Shown here: in pieces, positions 18,305 through 27,775 of the stretch | Position numbering within the stretch: position 1 is the first letter of the stretch | Layout of the letters: each line of letters begins with the position of its first letter | Assembly: GCF_020329485.1 (NCBI RefSeq) | Contig: NZ_JAGKJI010000002.1 | Coordinates: forward strand, 1-64,000 | Length of the DNA: 64,000 nucleotides | Origin: Bradyrhizobium cenepequi | Lineage (GTDB): Bacteria; Pseudomonadota; Alphaproteobacteria; Rhizobiales; Xanthobacteraceae | Direction of reading: 5' to 3' | Made by a program: the position numbers and the translations under genes | Notes under the pieces: generated by a model | Seen by the model: only the letters and a program-made list of their open reading frames with translations | Database searches by the model: none | What the model was told of the DNA's origin: nothing

Positions 18305-18316
18305 ATTCGGCGGCGT

Positions 18317-19573
18317 CTACTTCGATTTGCCGGGCATCACGCGCGTGCTGCCGACGACATCCGCTTCCCATCCGAACACGGAGCGTCCGCCAAGCGCAGG
18401 TGATCGGGTGCGCTCTTGCGCGACGAACGCATCGAACGATGGACCGGTTGCGGTTCGCTCCAAGAGGCGCGCCTGATTGTCGAGGCGCTTCAAAGCCTGC
18501 ATCTCCTCGTCGCGGCCGAGGCTCACCTGCTGCACGGCGGATTTCAGCACGCGGATTGTCTCGTCATAGACCTTGATCGGCACAGGATAGGGATGGCGGT
18601 CCTTGCCGCCGTGGGCGAGCGAAAACCGCGCGGGATCCTTGAAGCGGTAGGGCGCGCCGTGCACGACCTCGGCGACCATCGCGAGTGATTGCACGGTGCG
18701 CGCGCCGATGCCCGGCGTCAGCAGCAATTCCGGGAAATCGCGCGGACCGCATTCGGCCGCCGCCGCCAGCGTCCCGTGCAGGCGGCGCGTGAACACGTCG
18801 CTGGCGCGCACGTCGTGATGCGCGGGCATGATCAGGTGCGGCAGCTCCGGCTGCGCGTCGGGCTGCTTCGACAGCGCGGCATATTCGCGCGCGATGCCGT
18901 CGGGACCGAGCGTGCCGAGCAGATCGAGCTGCGTTGAGCGCGAACGTTCGGCGCGGTGGTCGGTCAGGTTGATAATCTCGCCCTGCGCGGGACCGTCGAT
19001 GGCGCTGTGCGGCTCGTCGACGAAGCTGCGCAGATTTTCGGAATGCCAGTGATAGCGGCGTGCCTGCCGCTTGTCGCCATTCATGCCCTGCTGCACCACG
19101 GTCCACTTGGCGTCCTCGGTGACGAAGAAGCCGTGCAGGTAAAGCTCGAAGCCGTCCTGGACGGCGGCGCTGTCGACCTTGGCCACCAGTCGGCTGGCGC
19201 GGGTCAGCGCGGCGCCGTCGAATCCGGTGCGTTCGCTGAGCGCGGTCAGTTCGTCCGGCGTGCGGCGCGAGTTGCTGCCACGGCCGCCGCAGACATAGAT
19301 GCCGAGCTCGCCTTGCAGCGGCGCGAGCCCGCGCTTCAATGCGCCGATCACGGAGGTGGTGATTCCAGAGGAATGCCAGTCCATCCCCATGACCGCGCCG
19401 AACGATTGGAACCAGAACGGATGGGCGAGGCGCTGCAGAAATTCCTCGCGCCCGTAGTGATGGACGATCGCCTGCGTGATGATCGCACCGAGTGCGGACA
19501 TGCGCTGTCCCAGCCACGCGGGCACGCGCCTGTTGTGGAGCGGAAGGTCGGCGCTGCCGGTTCGTCGTGCCAT
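18317..19573 (-). CDS. DUF763 family protein
   Basis: A 418-residue cytosolic protein recognised as DUF763 by its start (RTGSADLPLHNRRVPAWL), the VMGMDWHSSGITTSV segment and the LLTPGIGARTVQSLAMVAEVV stretch, which resembles a helix-hairpin-helix. The family occurs in archaea and bacteria and has no proven function; the hairpin-like motif hints at nucleic-acid binding. It is convergent with the CYTH/CHAD gene (12-bp gap). A palindromic repeat separates it from alkB. Confidence 0.85.
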   Translation of the reverse strand: MARRTGSADLPLHNRRVPAWLGQRMSALGAIITQAIVHHYGREEFLQRLAHPFWFQSFGAVMGMDWHSSGITTSVIGALKRGLAPLQGELGIYVCGGRGSNSRRTPDELTALSERTGFDGAALTRASRLVAKVDSAAVQDGFELYLHGFFVTEDAKWTVVQQGMNGDKRQARRYHWHSENLRSFVDEPHSAIDGPAQGEIINLTDHRAERSRSTQLDLLGTLGPDGIAREYAALSKQPDAQPELPHLIMPAHHDVRASDVFTRRLHGTLAAAAECGPRDFPELLLTPGIGARTVQSLAMVAEVVHGAPYRFKDPARFSLAHGGKDRHPYPVPIKVYDETIRVLKSAVQQVSLGRDEEMQALKRLDNQARLLERTATGPSFDAFVAQERTRSPALGGRSVFGWEADVVGSTRVMPGKSK

Positions 19574-19616
19574 GGGGCTCCCGATGTTGAATCAGGCTGA
19601 GTGTAGCAGCTAACTA

Positions 19617-19732
19617 CACCTCTCCCATAGGGAGAGGTCGCGCCAAAGGCGCGGGTGAGGGGATCTGCTCTATCGAGGGACCGGAACCCCTCACCCGGCG
19701 CTGCGCGCCGACCTCTCCCTCTGGGAGAGGTG
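19617..19732. repeat. Compound palindromic intergenic repeat
   Basis: Two hairpin-forming arms, CACCTCTCCC...GGGAGAGGTCG (19617-19640) and CGACCTCTCCC...GGGAGAGGTG (19709-19732), are inverted copies of each other. Nested GGTGAGGGG / CCCCTCACC arms lie inside. The whole can fold into one long structure between alkB and the DUF763 gene. It resembles a dispersed Bradyrhizobium repeat. Confidence 0.65.
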
Positions 19733-19742
19733 AAGGTGGCGG

Positions 19743-20318
19743 TCAGTCGCGCATCGTACGCAAGGTGATGGAATAGCGCGGCGACTCTACCGCTGGGATG
19801 CTGTGCTCCCAAACGTCGCGCGCGGCGCCCGAGAGCAGGTAGATCGACCGGGGCTGCGCCTCCAGCGTGAAGCGCTCCCACTTGTCGCCGGCCGGACGGC
19901 GGAAGCGGAACTTGCACGGTGATCCCAGCGACAGCCCGAAGATCCGCTCGAACTGCGGCTTGTCGCGGTGCCAGCCGATGCCGACGCCGGTGTCGTATTC
20001 GGTGCAGAGCACCTGGGCGATCTCGGTCTGTGACCCGCCGAACGCCTCGATGCGCTCGATCAAGGGGCCGAGCCAGTCGGGAATGAAGTCGGTTTCGCGC
20101 AGCCGTCGCTCCGTATAGTCATAGCGGAATCCGAACGAGGCCACCCGCCGCTTGCCCTGATACTGGCCGAACTGGAACGGCTGCAGCGGAAGCGCTGCGA
20201 TGCGCGCGATCAGTTCCTGCTCGACTTCTGGCGAAATGAAATCGGCAGCATAGCGCAATCCCTCCGGCGCGGACGACGTGGAGGAATTGTCGGCAAAAAG
20301 GGCGAGCTGCTCGGTCAA
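19743..20318 (-). CDS. alkB: AlkB-like 2-oxoglutarate/Fe(II) dioxygenase
   Basis: A probable oxidative demethylase of alkylated nucleic acid bases, 191 residues. Fe(II) ligands are visible as HRD in GIGWHRDKPQFE and the late His in VWEHSIP. The 2-oxoglutarate-binding arginine lies in the C-terminal RYSITLRTMR segment, the usual AlkB ending. It is the short AlkB2/3-like form. No adaptive-response gene (ada, alkA) is adjacent. Protein repair or other substrates are possible in this family, so the exact substrate is open. Confidence 0.9.
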   Translation of the reverse strand: MTEQLALFADNSSTSSAPEGLRYAADFISPEVEQELIARIAALPLQPFQFGQYQGKRRVASFGFRYDYTERRLRETDFIPDWLGPLIERIEAFGGSQTEIAQVLCTEYDTGVGIGWHRDKPQFERIFGLSLGSPCKFRFRRPAGDKWERFTLEAQPRSIYLLSGAARDVWEHSIPAVESPRYSITLRTMRD

Positions 20319-20440
20319 GCCGGCGGTCCTTATCTCGGCATGGCAGGGTCACGCCTTAATATAGGTCGGAGTAGCGCGGCATGAAGGGCCGCCAATCAGG
20401 GCGCCGGACCAGGCGCTGCGGCCCTTCACATGGGCATCCA

Positions 20441-22087
20441 TCACTCCGCGGCCATCTCCTGCGCGCCGCCGAGCAATTTCACATTGAGCCGGCCGCCGGC
20501 GAACAGCATGTCGTCGAGCGCCTCGTCGATGTCGGCTGATATCACCGATTTGCCGCCGTCACGCGCGATGCTGGCCTGCGCGAGGCGCCGCATCAGCTCC
20601 TTGATGAAGGCGGCGCTGACGCCATCCGTGCGCCGCACCGCTTCATCGACCACGCTCTCGTCAAGTGGCAGACTCTTGCCATAGAGCCGCACCAGCTTGC
20701 CGCGGCCGATTGCATCGGGCAGGGGCACCTCGATCGCCTGGTCGATGCGGCCGGGACGGCCTGCCAGCGCGCTCTCGAGCTCCTCGGGCCGGTTGGTCGT
20801 GAGGATGAACAGGACGTCGGCGTCCTCTTTCAACCCGTCCATTTCGTTGAGCAGCTTGTTGAGCAGCGATTCCTCGCACGGGCCCATATATTCGCGGTCA
20901 CTGGCGATCAAGTCAACGTCCTCGATCACCACTATCGCCGGCTGCAGCAGCCGCGCCAGGCTCATGTAAGCGCTGAGGAGTCCGACCTGCTCCGCCGTGA
21001 TGATCAATGTCGTGTGGCCGGGCAGGTTGGTGGCGAGATAGCGGATCGTATGGGTCTTGCCGGTGCCGGGCGGGCCATAGAGCAAAACGCCCTTGCGCGT
21101 GGACTGGCCGAGCTCTCGCAACTTGTCGCGGCTGCCGACAAAGCTGAGCACGTTGCGATCGAGCAGCCTCAGCGTCCGCTCGGGCAGGATCACCGCCTCG
21201 CGATCGACCGGCGGCAGCCGATGGACCATGATGCCATGCGATCGCCCGCGATAATCGTCATCGGCGTCGAAGGAGAGGATCTTGCCGCGATAGGACCGCG
21301 CGGCCCGCACGGCCCGTTCCAGCTCCGCGAAGCAGCGCCGCACCAACGCCTCTCCGGCGGCGCCGGCGGGCACCGCGATCTCGATGCGGATTCCTGCTTC
21401 GCGGCCGAATTCGCGATGTTGGCCGAGCAGCGCTGCGTAACGGAGCCCATCGATTTCGCAGAGCCACAATCCGTTGTACAGGGATCGTACCGGTGCGGCC
21501 TCGCCGACATCGATATCCTGATACTGTGGTGGCGCGATCTCCTGCGCATTGCGGCCCTCTTTCATCAGGCCAGCAAACGTCAATGTCTCGTAGCGGTGTT
21601 CTTCGTGAATGCCGAAGAAGCAAATGGGCGAAGCGAACAGCCTGTCGATCGCGGCCTGGATGTCAGCGCGCATGTGGCCGGGAAATTGGCGTGCGGACGT
21701 CACCAGCCGGCTGCGCGGAATCCCATGAAAATGCCATTGCAGCGCAAGATGGGAGTAGTCGAACTCTTCCTCCGGCTCCGGCTCCGGCTCCGGCTCCGGT
21801 TCCGGCTCTGCCTCCGGGGTTGCGGGTTCGCTGGCGATGTAAAGGTGGTGCCCGGCGCTACGGATGCGCTCTTTCGCGGCATTGAGCAGCGTCGCGGCCA
21901 TTGGCGCCGGATAGGGACCGCAGGCGGCCTTGCCGTTGCTTTCGATCTCCGACACGAACGCGGCGATGTCGCCCTCCGACCTGCCGAACACGTCTCGCAG
22001 CAGGTCCCTGACGAACTCCTCCGGCGTGTCATCGTCATTGTGGAAGACAAGCCGAACCGACTCGGCGCTGGCGAAAACGTCTCGCAT
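20441..22087 (-). CDS. AAA+ ATPase with an N-terminal ClpS-like domain
   Basis: A 548-residue protein of unusual build. Residues about 9-83 resemble the N-degron adaptor ClpS: VRLVFHNDDDTPEEFVRDLL, then NGKAACGPYPAPMA. The NDD and T of the ClpS pocket are kept, but the His before the QG/NG turn (His66 in E. coli ClpS) is Glu49. An acidic EP-repeat linker (about 92-108) follows, then a middle region of unknown fold (110-310) and an AAA+ core with Walker A GPPGTGKT (338-345), Walker B IVVIEDVD (385-392) and a TTNRPEELESALAGRPGRID second region. The start is the ATG at 22087. The frame extends to 22138, but that extension is hydrophobic and unlike ClpS. Confidence 0.88.
   Translation of the reverse strand: MRDVFASAESVRLVFHNDDDTPEEFVRDLLRDVFGRSEGDIAAFVSEIESNGKAACGPYPAPMAATLLNAAKERIRSAGHHLYIASEPATPEAEPEPEPEPEPEPEEEFDYSHLALQWHFHGIPRSRLVTSARQFPGHMRADIQAAIDRLFASPICFFGIHEEHRYETLTFAGLMKEGRNAQEIAPPQYQDIDVGEAAPVRSLYNGLWLCEIDGLRYAALLGQHREFGREAGIRIEIAVPAGAAGEALVRRCFAELERAVRAARSYRGKILSFDADDDYRGRSHGIMVHRLPPVDREAVILPERTLRLLDRNVLSFVGSRDKLRELGQSTRKGVLLYGPPGTGKTHTIRYLATNLPGHTTLIITAEQVGLLSAYMSLARLLQPAIVVIEDVDLIASDREYMGPCEESLLNKLLNEMDGLKEDADVLFILTTNRPEELESALAGRPGRIDQAIEVPLPDAIGRGKLVRLYGKSLPLDESVVDEAVRRTDGVSAAFIKELMRRLAQASIARDGGKSVISADIDEALDDMLFAGGRLNVKLLGGAQEMAAE
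21768..21816. repeat. Hexanucleotide tract encoding Glu-Pro repeats
   Basis: About seven copies of a GGCTCC-type hexamer in frame within the ClpS-AAA+ gene, encoding an EPEPEP linker. Slippage would change linker length in steps of two residues without a frameshift. Confidence 0.7.
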
Positions 22088-22377
22088 GAAAGCCCCCGAA
22101 CGCAACGATAAATAGTAAGAACAAAAGTAGAACATCATGAAACAAAGCGTGCGTCAAGCGGCTCGAATCAGAAAAAGCCGCAGGCGCTTCGCACGACCGC
22201 GTCGACACATCTTCGGCAGATTGACGGCGCACAGACCGCGATACCGATTCGCCAGCCATGCGACTGCGCTTGTGAACTGCCTCTCGCTGCGGCTTGATCA
22301 GATCGGCGCGCATGGTCCATAAGCGGCGTCCTCGCGACCGACGGTTCGGTTGCTTCGAAGTTGTTCAGGGGAATTGC

Positions 22378-24702
22378 GTGGCAAAGATTCATCAGCAGAT
22401 TGCGCAAGAGCTTGGCGTGCGCGAACAGCAGGTCGAGGCGGCCGTCACGCTGCTCGACGGCGGCGCCACGGTGCCGTTCATTGCCCGCTACCGCAAGGAA
22501 TTGACCGGCGCGCTCGATGACGCGCAGTTGCGCACGCTGGAGGAGCGGCTCACCTATCTGCGCGAACTCGAAGAGCGTCGCACCGCGATCCTCAATTCGA
22601 TCAGCGAGCAGGGCAAGCTCGATGCTGCGCTCGAAGCGCAGATCATGGCCGCCGACAACAAGGCGCGTCTGGAGGACATCTATCTTCCCTACAAGCCGAA
22701 GCGTCGCACCAAGGCCGAGATCGCCAAGGAGGCCGGGCTTGAACCGTTGTCCGAGCTGTTGCTGACGCAGCCGCAGCATGATCCAAAAGCTCGGGCGAAG
22801 CCCTTCATCGACGCCGAGAAAGGCGTGGCCGATGCCGCCGCGGCGCTCGAAGGCGCGCGCGCCATCCTGGTCGAGCGCTTCGACGAGGATGCCGATCTGA
22901 TCGGCGCACTGCGCGAGGAGGTATGGGCGAACGCGCGCATGGTCTCGACCGTGCGCAAGGGCAAGAAGACCGAAGGCGAGAAGTTCAAGGACTATTTCGA
23001 TTTCAGCGAGCCGCTGCACAAGCTGCCGTCGCACCGCATCCTGGCGCTGTTCCGCGGCGAGAAGGAAGAGATTCTCGACCTGCAGATGCAGCCGGAGGCA
23101 GAGCCGCCGGTGGCCGGCGTGCCCAGCGCTTATGAATTGAAGATCATGAAGCGTTTCGGCATTTCCGATCTCGGCCGCGCTGGCGACAAATGGCTGATCG
23201 AAACCGTGCGCTGGGCGTGGCGCACCAAGATCCAGGTGCATCTCAACATCGACCTGCGCATGCGGCTGTGGACGGCGGCGGAGACCGAAGGCGTGCGGGT
23301 GTTCGCCTCCAACCTGCGTGACCTGCTGTTGGCGGCGCCGGCCGGCGCGCGCGTCACCATGGGGCTCGATCCCGGCTACCGCACCGGCGTCAAGGTCGCC
23401 GTCGTCGATGCGACCGGCAAGGTGCTGGCAACCACCGCGGTGTATCCGCACGAGCCGCAGCGGCAGTGGGACGAGGCGCTGGCGATCCTCGGCAAGCTCG
23501 CGATCCAGCACCGCGTCGACCTGATCGCGATCGGCAACGGCACCGCCTCGCGCGAGACCGATAAGCTCGCGACCGAGCTGGTGAAGCGGCTGCCGGATTT
23601 GAAGATGACGAAGATCGTCGTCTCCGAGGCCGGCGCTTCCGTCTATTCGGCCTCTGCCTATGCGTCCGACGAACTGCCCGGGCTCGACGTCACCCTGCGC
23701 GGCGCAGTGTCGATCGCGCGGCGCCTGCAGGATCCGCTCGCCGAGCTCGTGAAGATCGATCCCAAGGCAATCGGCGTCGGCCAGTATCAGCATGATCTCG
23801 GCGAGAGCAAATTGGCGCGCTCGCTCGACGCCGTGGTGGAGGACTGCGTCAACGCCGTCGGCGTCGACGTCAACACCGCCTCCGTCCCGCTGCTGTCACG
23901 GGTGTCGGGCATCGGACCGGGCTTGGCGCAAAGCATTGTGCAGCACCGCGACTCGAACGGCCCGTTCAAGTCCCGCAAGGCGCTGAAGGAGGTGCCGCGG
24001 CTGGGGCCGAAGGCGTTCGAGCAATGCGCTGGCTTCCTGCGGATCAATGACGGCGAGGATCCGCTTGATGCTTCCGGTGTGCACCCCGAAGCCTATCCGG
24101 TGGTGCGCCGGATTCTCGCGGCGACCAAGAGCGACATCAAGGCGCTGATCGGCAACGGCGAGATCGTGCGCCAGTTGAAGCCGCAGTCATTCGTCGACGA
24201 CACCTTCGGTCTTCCGACCGTCACCGACATCCTGCGCGAACTGGAAAAGCCCGGCCGCGACCCGCGTCCGGCGTTCAAGGCCGCGGTGTTCAAGGAAGGC
24301 GTCGAGGAAATCAAGGACCTTAAGGTCGGCATGATCCTCGAGGGCACCGTCACCAACGTCGCCGCCTTCGGCGCGTTCGTGGATATCGGCGTGCACCAGG
24401 ACGGGCTGGTGCACATCTCGGCGATGTCCAAGACCTTCATCAAGGATCCGCGCGAGATCGTCAAACCCGGCGACATCGTCAAGGTGAAGGTGATGGACGT
24501 CGAAGTCGCCCGCAAGCGCATCGCTCTGACGCTGCGGCTCGACGACGAGACCGGCAAGAAGGATTCGAAGGGTTCATCGCGCGATGTCTCTCGCGGGCCG
24601 ATGAAATCCTCCGCGCCGCGCAAGGGCGAGGGGCAATCCGGCGGCGCCTTCGCCGACGCCTTCCGCCGCGCCAGCGAGAAGAACGGCAAGCCATTGCGCT
24701 AG
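22378..24702 (+). CDS. tex: Tex family RNA-binding transcription accessory protein
   Basis: A 774-residue cytoplasmic protein of the Tex/Spt6-like family. It has the Tex N-terminal helical domain ([32 protein letters not shown]), a YqgF-like RNase H fold ([16 protein letters not shown]), helix-hairpin-helix motifs ([17 protein letters not shown]) and a C-terminal S1 domain ([29 protein letters not shown]). The GTG at 22378 with AGGGGA upstream gives the usual family length; the frame to 22294 is a likely artefact. The stop codon lies inside a 15-bp tandem repeat. Confidence 0.95.
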   Translation: MAKIHQQIAQELGVREQQVEAAVTLLDGGATVPFIARYRKELTGALDDAQLRTLEERLTYLRELEERRTAILNSISEQGKLDAALEAQIMAADNKARLEDIYLPYKPKRRTKAEIAKEAGLEPLSELLLTQPQHDPKARAKPFIDAEKGVADAAAALEGARAILVERFDEDADLIGALREEVWANARMVSTVRKGKKTEGEKFKDYFDFSEPLHKLPSHRILALFRGEKEEILDLQMQPEAEPPVAGVPSAYELKIMKRFGISDLGRAGDKWLIETVRWAWRTKIQVHLNIDLRMRLWTAAETEGVRVFASNLRDLLLAAPAGARVTMGLDPGYRTGVKVAVVDATGKVLATTAVYPHEPQRQWDEALAILGKLAIQHRVDLIAIGNGTASRETDKLATELVKRLPDLKMTKIVVSEAGASVYSASAYASDELPGLDVTLRGAVSIARRLQDPLAELVKIDPKAIGVGQYQHDLGESKLARSLDAVVEDCVNAVGVDVNTASVPLLSRVSGIGPGLAQSIVQHRDSNGPFKSRKALKEVPRLGPKAFEQCAGFLRINDGEDPLDASGVHPEAYPVVRRILAATKSDIKALIGNGEIVRQLKPQSFVDDTFGLPTVTDILRELEKPGRDPRPAFKAAVFKEGVEEIKDLKVGMILEGTVTNVAAFGAFVDIGVHQDGLVHISAMSKTFIKDPREIVKPGDIVKVKVMDVEVARKRIALTLRLDDETGKKDSKGSSRDVSRGPMKSSAPRKGEGQSGGAFADAFRRASEKNGKPLR

Positions 24703-24735
24703 TACTTATTGCGCTAGTACTTGGCGCTAGTGCTT
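24693..24735 (+). repeat. Tandem 15-bp repeat over the tex stop codon
   Basis: ATTGCGCTAGTACTT occurs twice head to tail (24693-24707 and 24708-24722), followed by a decayed third unit GGCGCTAGTGCTT (24723-24735). Unit 1 contains the last codons and the TAG stop of tex. Each copy carries its own in-frame stop. Confidence 0.8.
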
Positions 24736-24795
24736 GTCTCGGCTCCCGCGAGAGCCAGGATAGGCGCCATCGCTCGCCTTTATCAGGATCAGACG

Positions 24796-24811
24796 CGGAA
24801 GCTAACTTCCG
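24796..24811. other. Small hairpin upstream of the glycine-rich gene
   Basis: CGGAAG - CTAA - CTTCCG, extendable outward to about 10 bp with one mismatch. It sits between tex and the glycine-rich gene and could end tex transcription. No T-run follows. Confidence 0.35.
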
Positions 24812-24923
24812 TGTCAGAATCTGTCACCTTTGTCAGTTGAAGTCGAAGGAGCATTTGGCTCTCCTGATCCTCCTCTTGTTGCGGCGTGATGCGTCGCTGC
24901 AATTCAACCAGGGAGGAATCGGG

Positions 24924-25520
24924 ATGAAGAGCAAGCTCGTCAATTCCCTTATCGCGGGTGCGCTCACGACCGCGCTTGCGCTGGCATCGCCGGCCCTCGC
25001 TCGCAGTGGCTTCGGGGGCGGTGGAGGCGGCGGCGGCTTTCGCGGCGGCGGGATGGGCGGCGGCTTCCACGCTGGTGGCATGGGCGGAGGCTTCCGCGGC
25101 GGCATGGGCGGAGGCTTCGGCGCCAGGACGGGCGGTTTCGGCGGCGGGATGCATGCCGTGGGCGGAGGAACACGTTTCGGCGGCATGGGTGGAGGAACGC
25201 GTTTCGGCCGCATGGGCGCCGGTCCGCGCTTCGGTGCCATCGGCGGGGGTCCGCGTTTTGTCGGCGGGCGGTTTGGCGGTCCGCGTTTTGCGGGCTCGAG
25301 GTTTGCCGGTGCGCGCTTCGCGCATGCCGCATTCTCGCCGCGTTTTCCGCGCGCCGGCTTTCGGCATGGCTTCCACCGTCGCTTCGTCCATCGTCGCTTC
25401 AATCGTTTTGCGTTCTTCGGCGCGCCGTTCGCCTACGCCGCTTACGACGATTGCTGGCGCCGGGTGTGGACGGGATATCGGCTGCGGTGGGTCAACGTCT
25501 GCGGCTACTACGACTACTAG
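24924..25520 (+). CDS. Secreted glycine-rich protein
   Basis: A 198-residue exported protein. The signal peptide (MKSKLVNSLIAGALTTALAL, cleavage after ALA near residue 27) precedes a long low-complexity region of GGGMGGGF, GGGTRFGGM and GPRFGG repeats with regularly spaced Phe and Arg. It ends in an aromatic, cysteine-containing tail (YDDCWRR, WVNVCGYYDY). The ATG at 24924 follows GGGAGGAATCGGG; the upstream in-frame ATG at 24837 lacks a signal. No enzymatic fold is seen; similar proteins are often labelled sulfur-globule-like. The two tail cysteines could form a disulfide. A structural surface or stress role is a guess. Confidence 0.75.
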   Translation: MKSKLVNSLIAGALTTALALASPALARSGFGGGGGGGGFRGGGMGGGFHAGGMGGGFRGGMGGGFGARTGGFGGGMHAVGGGTRFGGMGGGTRFGRMGAGPRFGAIGGGPRFVGGRFGGPRFAGSRFAGARFAHAAFSPRFPRAGFRHGFHRRFVHRRFNRFAFFGAPFAYAAYDDCWRRVWTGYRLRWVNVCGYYDY

Positions 25521-25719
25521 CTGCCGAACCGCAGTGTGATGATCGCGAGATGGCACCTTCCGGCGAGTCGAGCCGGGCGGGTGGGCGATGATCGTCACAC
25601 TGATGTGAGCCGTCCCGCGCAACCATCGGAGTACGATAAGCGTCTCCGATAAAGCCGCGCGACTTTCCGGCTTGCAGGAACGTCGCGTGCCCTTGGCCAG
25701 TCGTTCGGAAAAGAAGACC

Positions 25720-26412
25720 ATGACGGGAGGCCATCGCCGCATTCTGGTCGTCGAGGACGATCCGGAAACCGCCGGGCAACTCACCGAGCAGCTCACGAGC
25801 AGCGGCTACCAGGTGGATCTGGCCGCGAGTGGCGGCGAGGCCCTGCGTCGCGGCGCGTCTTGCGACCATGCCGTGATCACGATCGACCGCATGCTTCCCG
25901 ATATTGACGGCATCACGGTGATGCGTCAACTACGCGATGGCGGCGTCGCCGCCCCCTTCCTGATCATCAGCGCGCTTGGCGAGGTCGATGATCGGGTGCG
26001 CGGCCTGCGCGCCGGCGGCGACGATTATCTGGTCAAGCCTTTCTCCTTCGTCGAATTGCTGGCGCGGCTGGAAGCGCTTGGCCGGCGCAGTGAGACCATC
26101 GCCAAGGACACCATCCTGCGGGTCGGCGATCTCGCGATCGACCTGATCTCCCGCACCGCCTACCGCCACGGCAAGGACATTCCGCTGCTCCCAAAGGAAT
26201 TCCAGCTTCTTGAGTATCTGGTCCGCAACGAAGGCCGCGTCGTGTCCCGCGCGATGCTGCTGCAGCACGTGTGGGATCTTCACTTCGATCCCTCGACCAA
26301 TATCATCGACGTCTATGTCGGACGCGTACGTCGCAAGGTCGACGATCAGCAGGCCTATCCGCTGATCCATACGGTCCGCGGCGTGGGGTACTGTCTCCGT
26401 GCTCCTGGCTGA
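25720..26412 (+). CDS. OmpR-family response regulator
   Basis: A 230-residue response regulator: receiver domain (RILVVEDDPETAG start, phospho-acceptor Asp in TIDRMLPDIDG, KPFSF lysine loop) and a C-terminal winged helix (ILRVGDLAIDLI ... VRGVGYCLRAPG). The ATG at 25720 directly precedes the receiver; in-frame TTG/GTG starts from 25672 add a basic extension not typical of the family. Its end overlaps the sensor kinase by 14 bp, so the two are one operon. The build resembles regulators of envelope or metal stress (QseB/CpxR-like); the signal is unknown. Confidence 0.93.
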   Translation: MTGGHRRILVVEDDPETAGQLTEQLTSSGYQVDLAASGGEALRRGASCDHAVITIDRMLPDIDGITVMRQLRDGGVAAPFLIISALGEVDDRVRGLRAGGDDYLVKPFSFVELLARLEALGRRSETIAKDTILRVGDLAIDLISRTAYRHGKDIPLLPKEFQLLEYLVRNEGRVVSRAMLLQHVWDLHFDPSTNIIDVYVGRVRRKVDDQQAYPLIHTVRGVGYCLRAPG

Positions 26413-27775
26413 TACACTGAGGTCAACGACCTTCAAGCTGGCGCTGGTCGCGATTGTGACCTTTGGTCTGATCGCCTCCGCCATCTTCAGCTTTGTCTAT
26501 CTGTCTGCCGCCTCGTTCGTGCGCAGCCGATCAGATCAGGCCATCATGACCGAGTATTCCAGTCTGCGCGGCGCCTACGAGCGATCGGGGCGCGAGGGGC
26601 TGATCGAGCTGATCCGAAATCGGATAGCCGACCGCAGTTCTGCAGACGACGTCTATCTCCTTGTGGATTCTGCCTCGGCCGTTCTCGCCGGCAACCTCGA
26701 CAAATGGCCTTCGGCGGCCACAGCCGCGCGCGAATGGACCGAATTTCGTGCGCCTCATGGGCCGGATGCGGCAAGCGAGCCTCTGTTTCGTGCCATGTCT
26801 GCAACCCTGCCGAGCGGCGATCGTCTGCTGGTTGGCACCGACATCAGCGACCTCGACAGCTTTGCCGCCAAGATCAGAGCGGCCGTGATTGCGATCATCT
26901 TCCTGATGTTTGTCATTGCGGTCGTGGCGAGTATCCTGGTCACGCAGCGGACGGTGGGACGGATAGAATCGATCGACGCAACCAGCCGGGCCATCATGGA
27001 AAGCGGTCTCGACAAGCGCATCCCGCTGCGCGGCAGCCATGACGAATGGGATCGCGTGGCCGAGAACCTGAACTTGATGCTCGACCGCATCGAAGCCTTG
27101 ATGGGAGACGTCAAGCAGGTGAGCGACAATGTCGCTCATGATCTGCGGACGCCGCTCACTCGGATGCGCGGACGGCTGGAGAAGGCCTATCACGGCGAGC
27201 GTCTCGGAGAGAACGATCAAGCGCTGATCGGCGATACGCTCGCGGACCTTGACGCTGTACTGAGGATGTTTGCGTCGATCACGCGGATTGCGCACATCGA
27301 AACCCAGGTGCGCAAGGGCGCGTTCCGCAACGTGAACCTGGTCGAGATCGCAAGCGAGGTCGTTGAGCTCTATGATGCCGCGGCGGAGCGCGATGGCACC
27401 GATCTCTCCCTGACGGGCGACCGCGAGGTGCGGGTGACCGGCGACCGCGATCTGCTGTTCGATGCCATCGCCAACCTCGTGGACAATGCCATCAAGCACG
27501 GTCGCGCCGGTGGCAAGATCGTCGTCGTCTGTGAAAACGTCGATGCCGATGCTGTCATTGCGATCACCGATGACGGGCCGGGCATTCCTCCTTGCGAGCG
27601 CGACCATGTCTTCAAGCGCTTTTACCGGCTCGAGCAGAGCCGCTACACGCCTGGAAACGGTCTTGGACTGAGCCTCGTCGCCGCCGTGGCCCACCTTCAT
27701 GGCGCCCGGATCGAGATGCTCGATCATTCGCCCGGTCTTCAATTCAAGCTCAGGTTCTCACCGCCGGCGAGTTAG
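26399..27775 (+). CDS. Sensor histidine kinase
   Basis: A membrane kinase of 458 residues partnered with the preceding regulator. It has TM1 (LALVAIVTFGLIASAIFSFVYL), a periplasmic region of about 115 residues, TM2 (AVIAIIFLMFVIAVVASILV), HAMP, an HisKA dimerisation helix with phospho-acceptor VAHDLRTPL, and an HATPase_c domain with NAIKH (N box), DDGPGIP (G1) and GLGLS (G2). It starts with GTG inside the regulator's last codons. Its 3' end overlaps the convergent TetR gene by 26 bp. Confidence 0.93.
   Translation: MLLADTLRSTTFKLALVAIVTFGLIASAIFSFVYLSAASFVRSRSDQAIMTEYSSLRGAYERSGREGLIELIRNRIADRSSADDVYLLVDSASAVLAGNLDKWPSAATAAREWTEFRAPHGPDAASEPLFRAMSATLPSGDRLLVGTDISDLDSFAAKIRAAVIAIIFLMFVIAVVASILVTQRTVGRIESIDATSRAIMESGLDKRIPLRGSHDEWDRVAENLNLMLDRIEALMGDVKQVSDNVAHDLRTPLTRMRGRLEKAYHGERLGENDQALIGDTLADLDAVLRMFASITRIAHIETQVRKGAFRNVNLVEIASEVVELYDAAAERDGTDLSLTGDREVRVTGDRDLLFDAIANLVDNAIKHGRAGGKIVVVCENVDADAVIAITDDGPGIPPCERDHVFKRFYRLEQSRYTPGNGLGLSLVAAVAHLHGARIEMLDHSPGLQFKLRFSPPAS

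Noticed and set aside
22168..23793. 541-residue minus-strand open frame
   Set aside because: Antisense shadow of tex with low-complexity composition.
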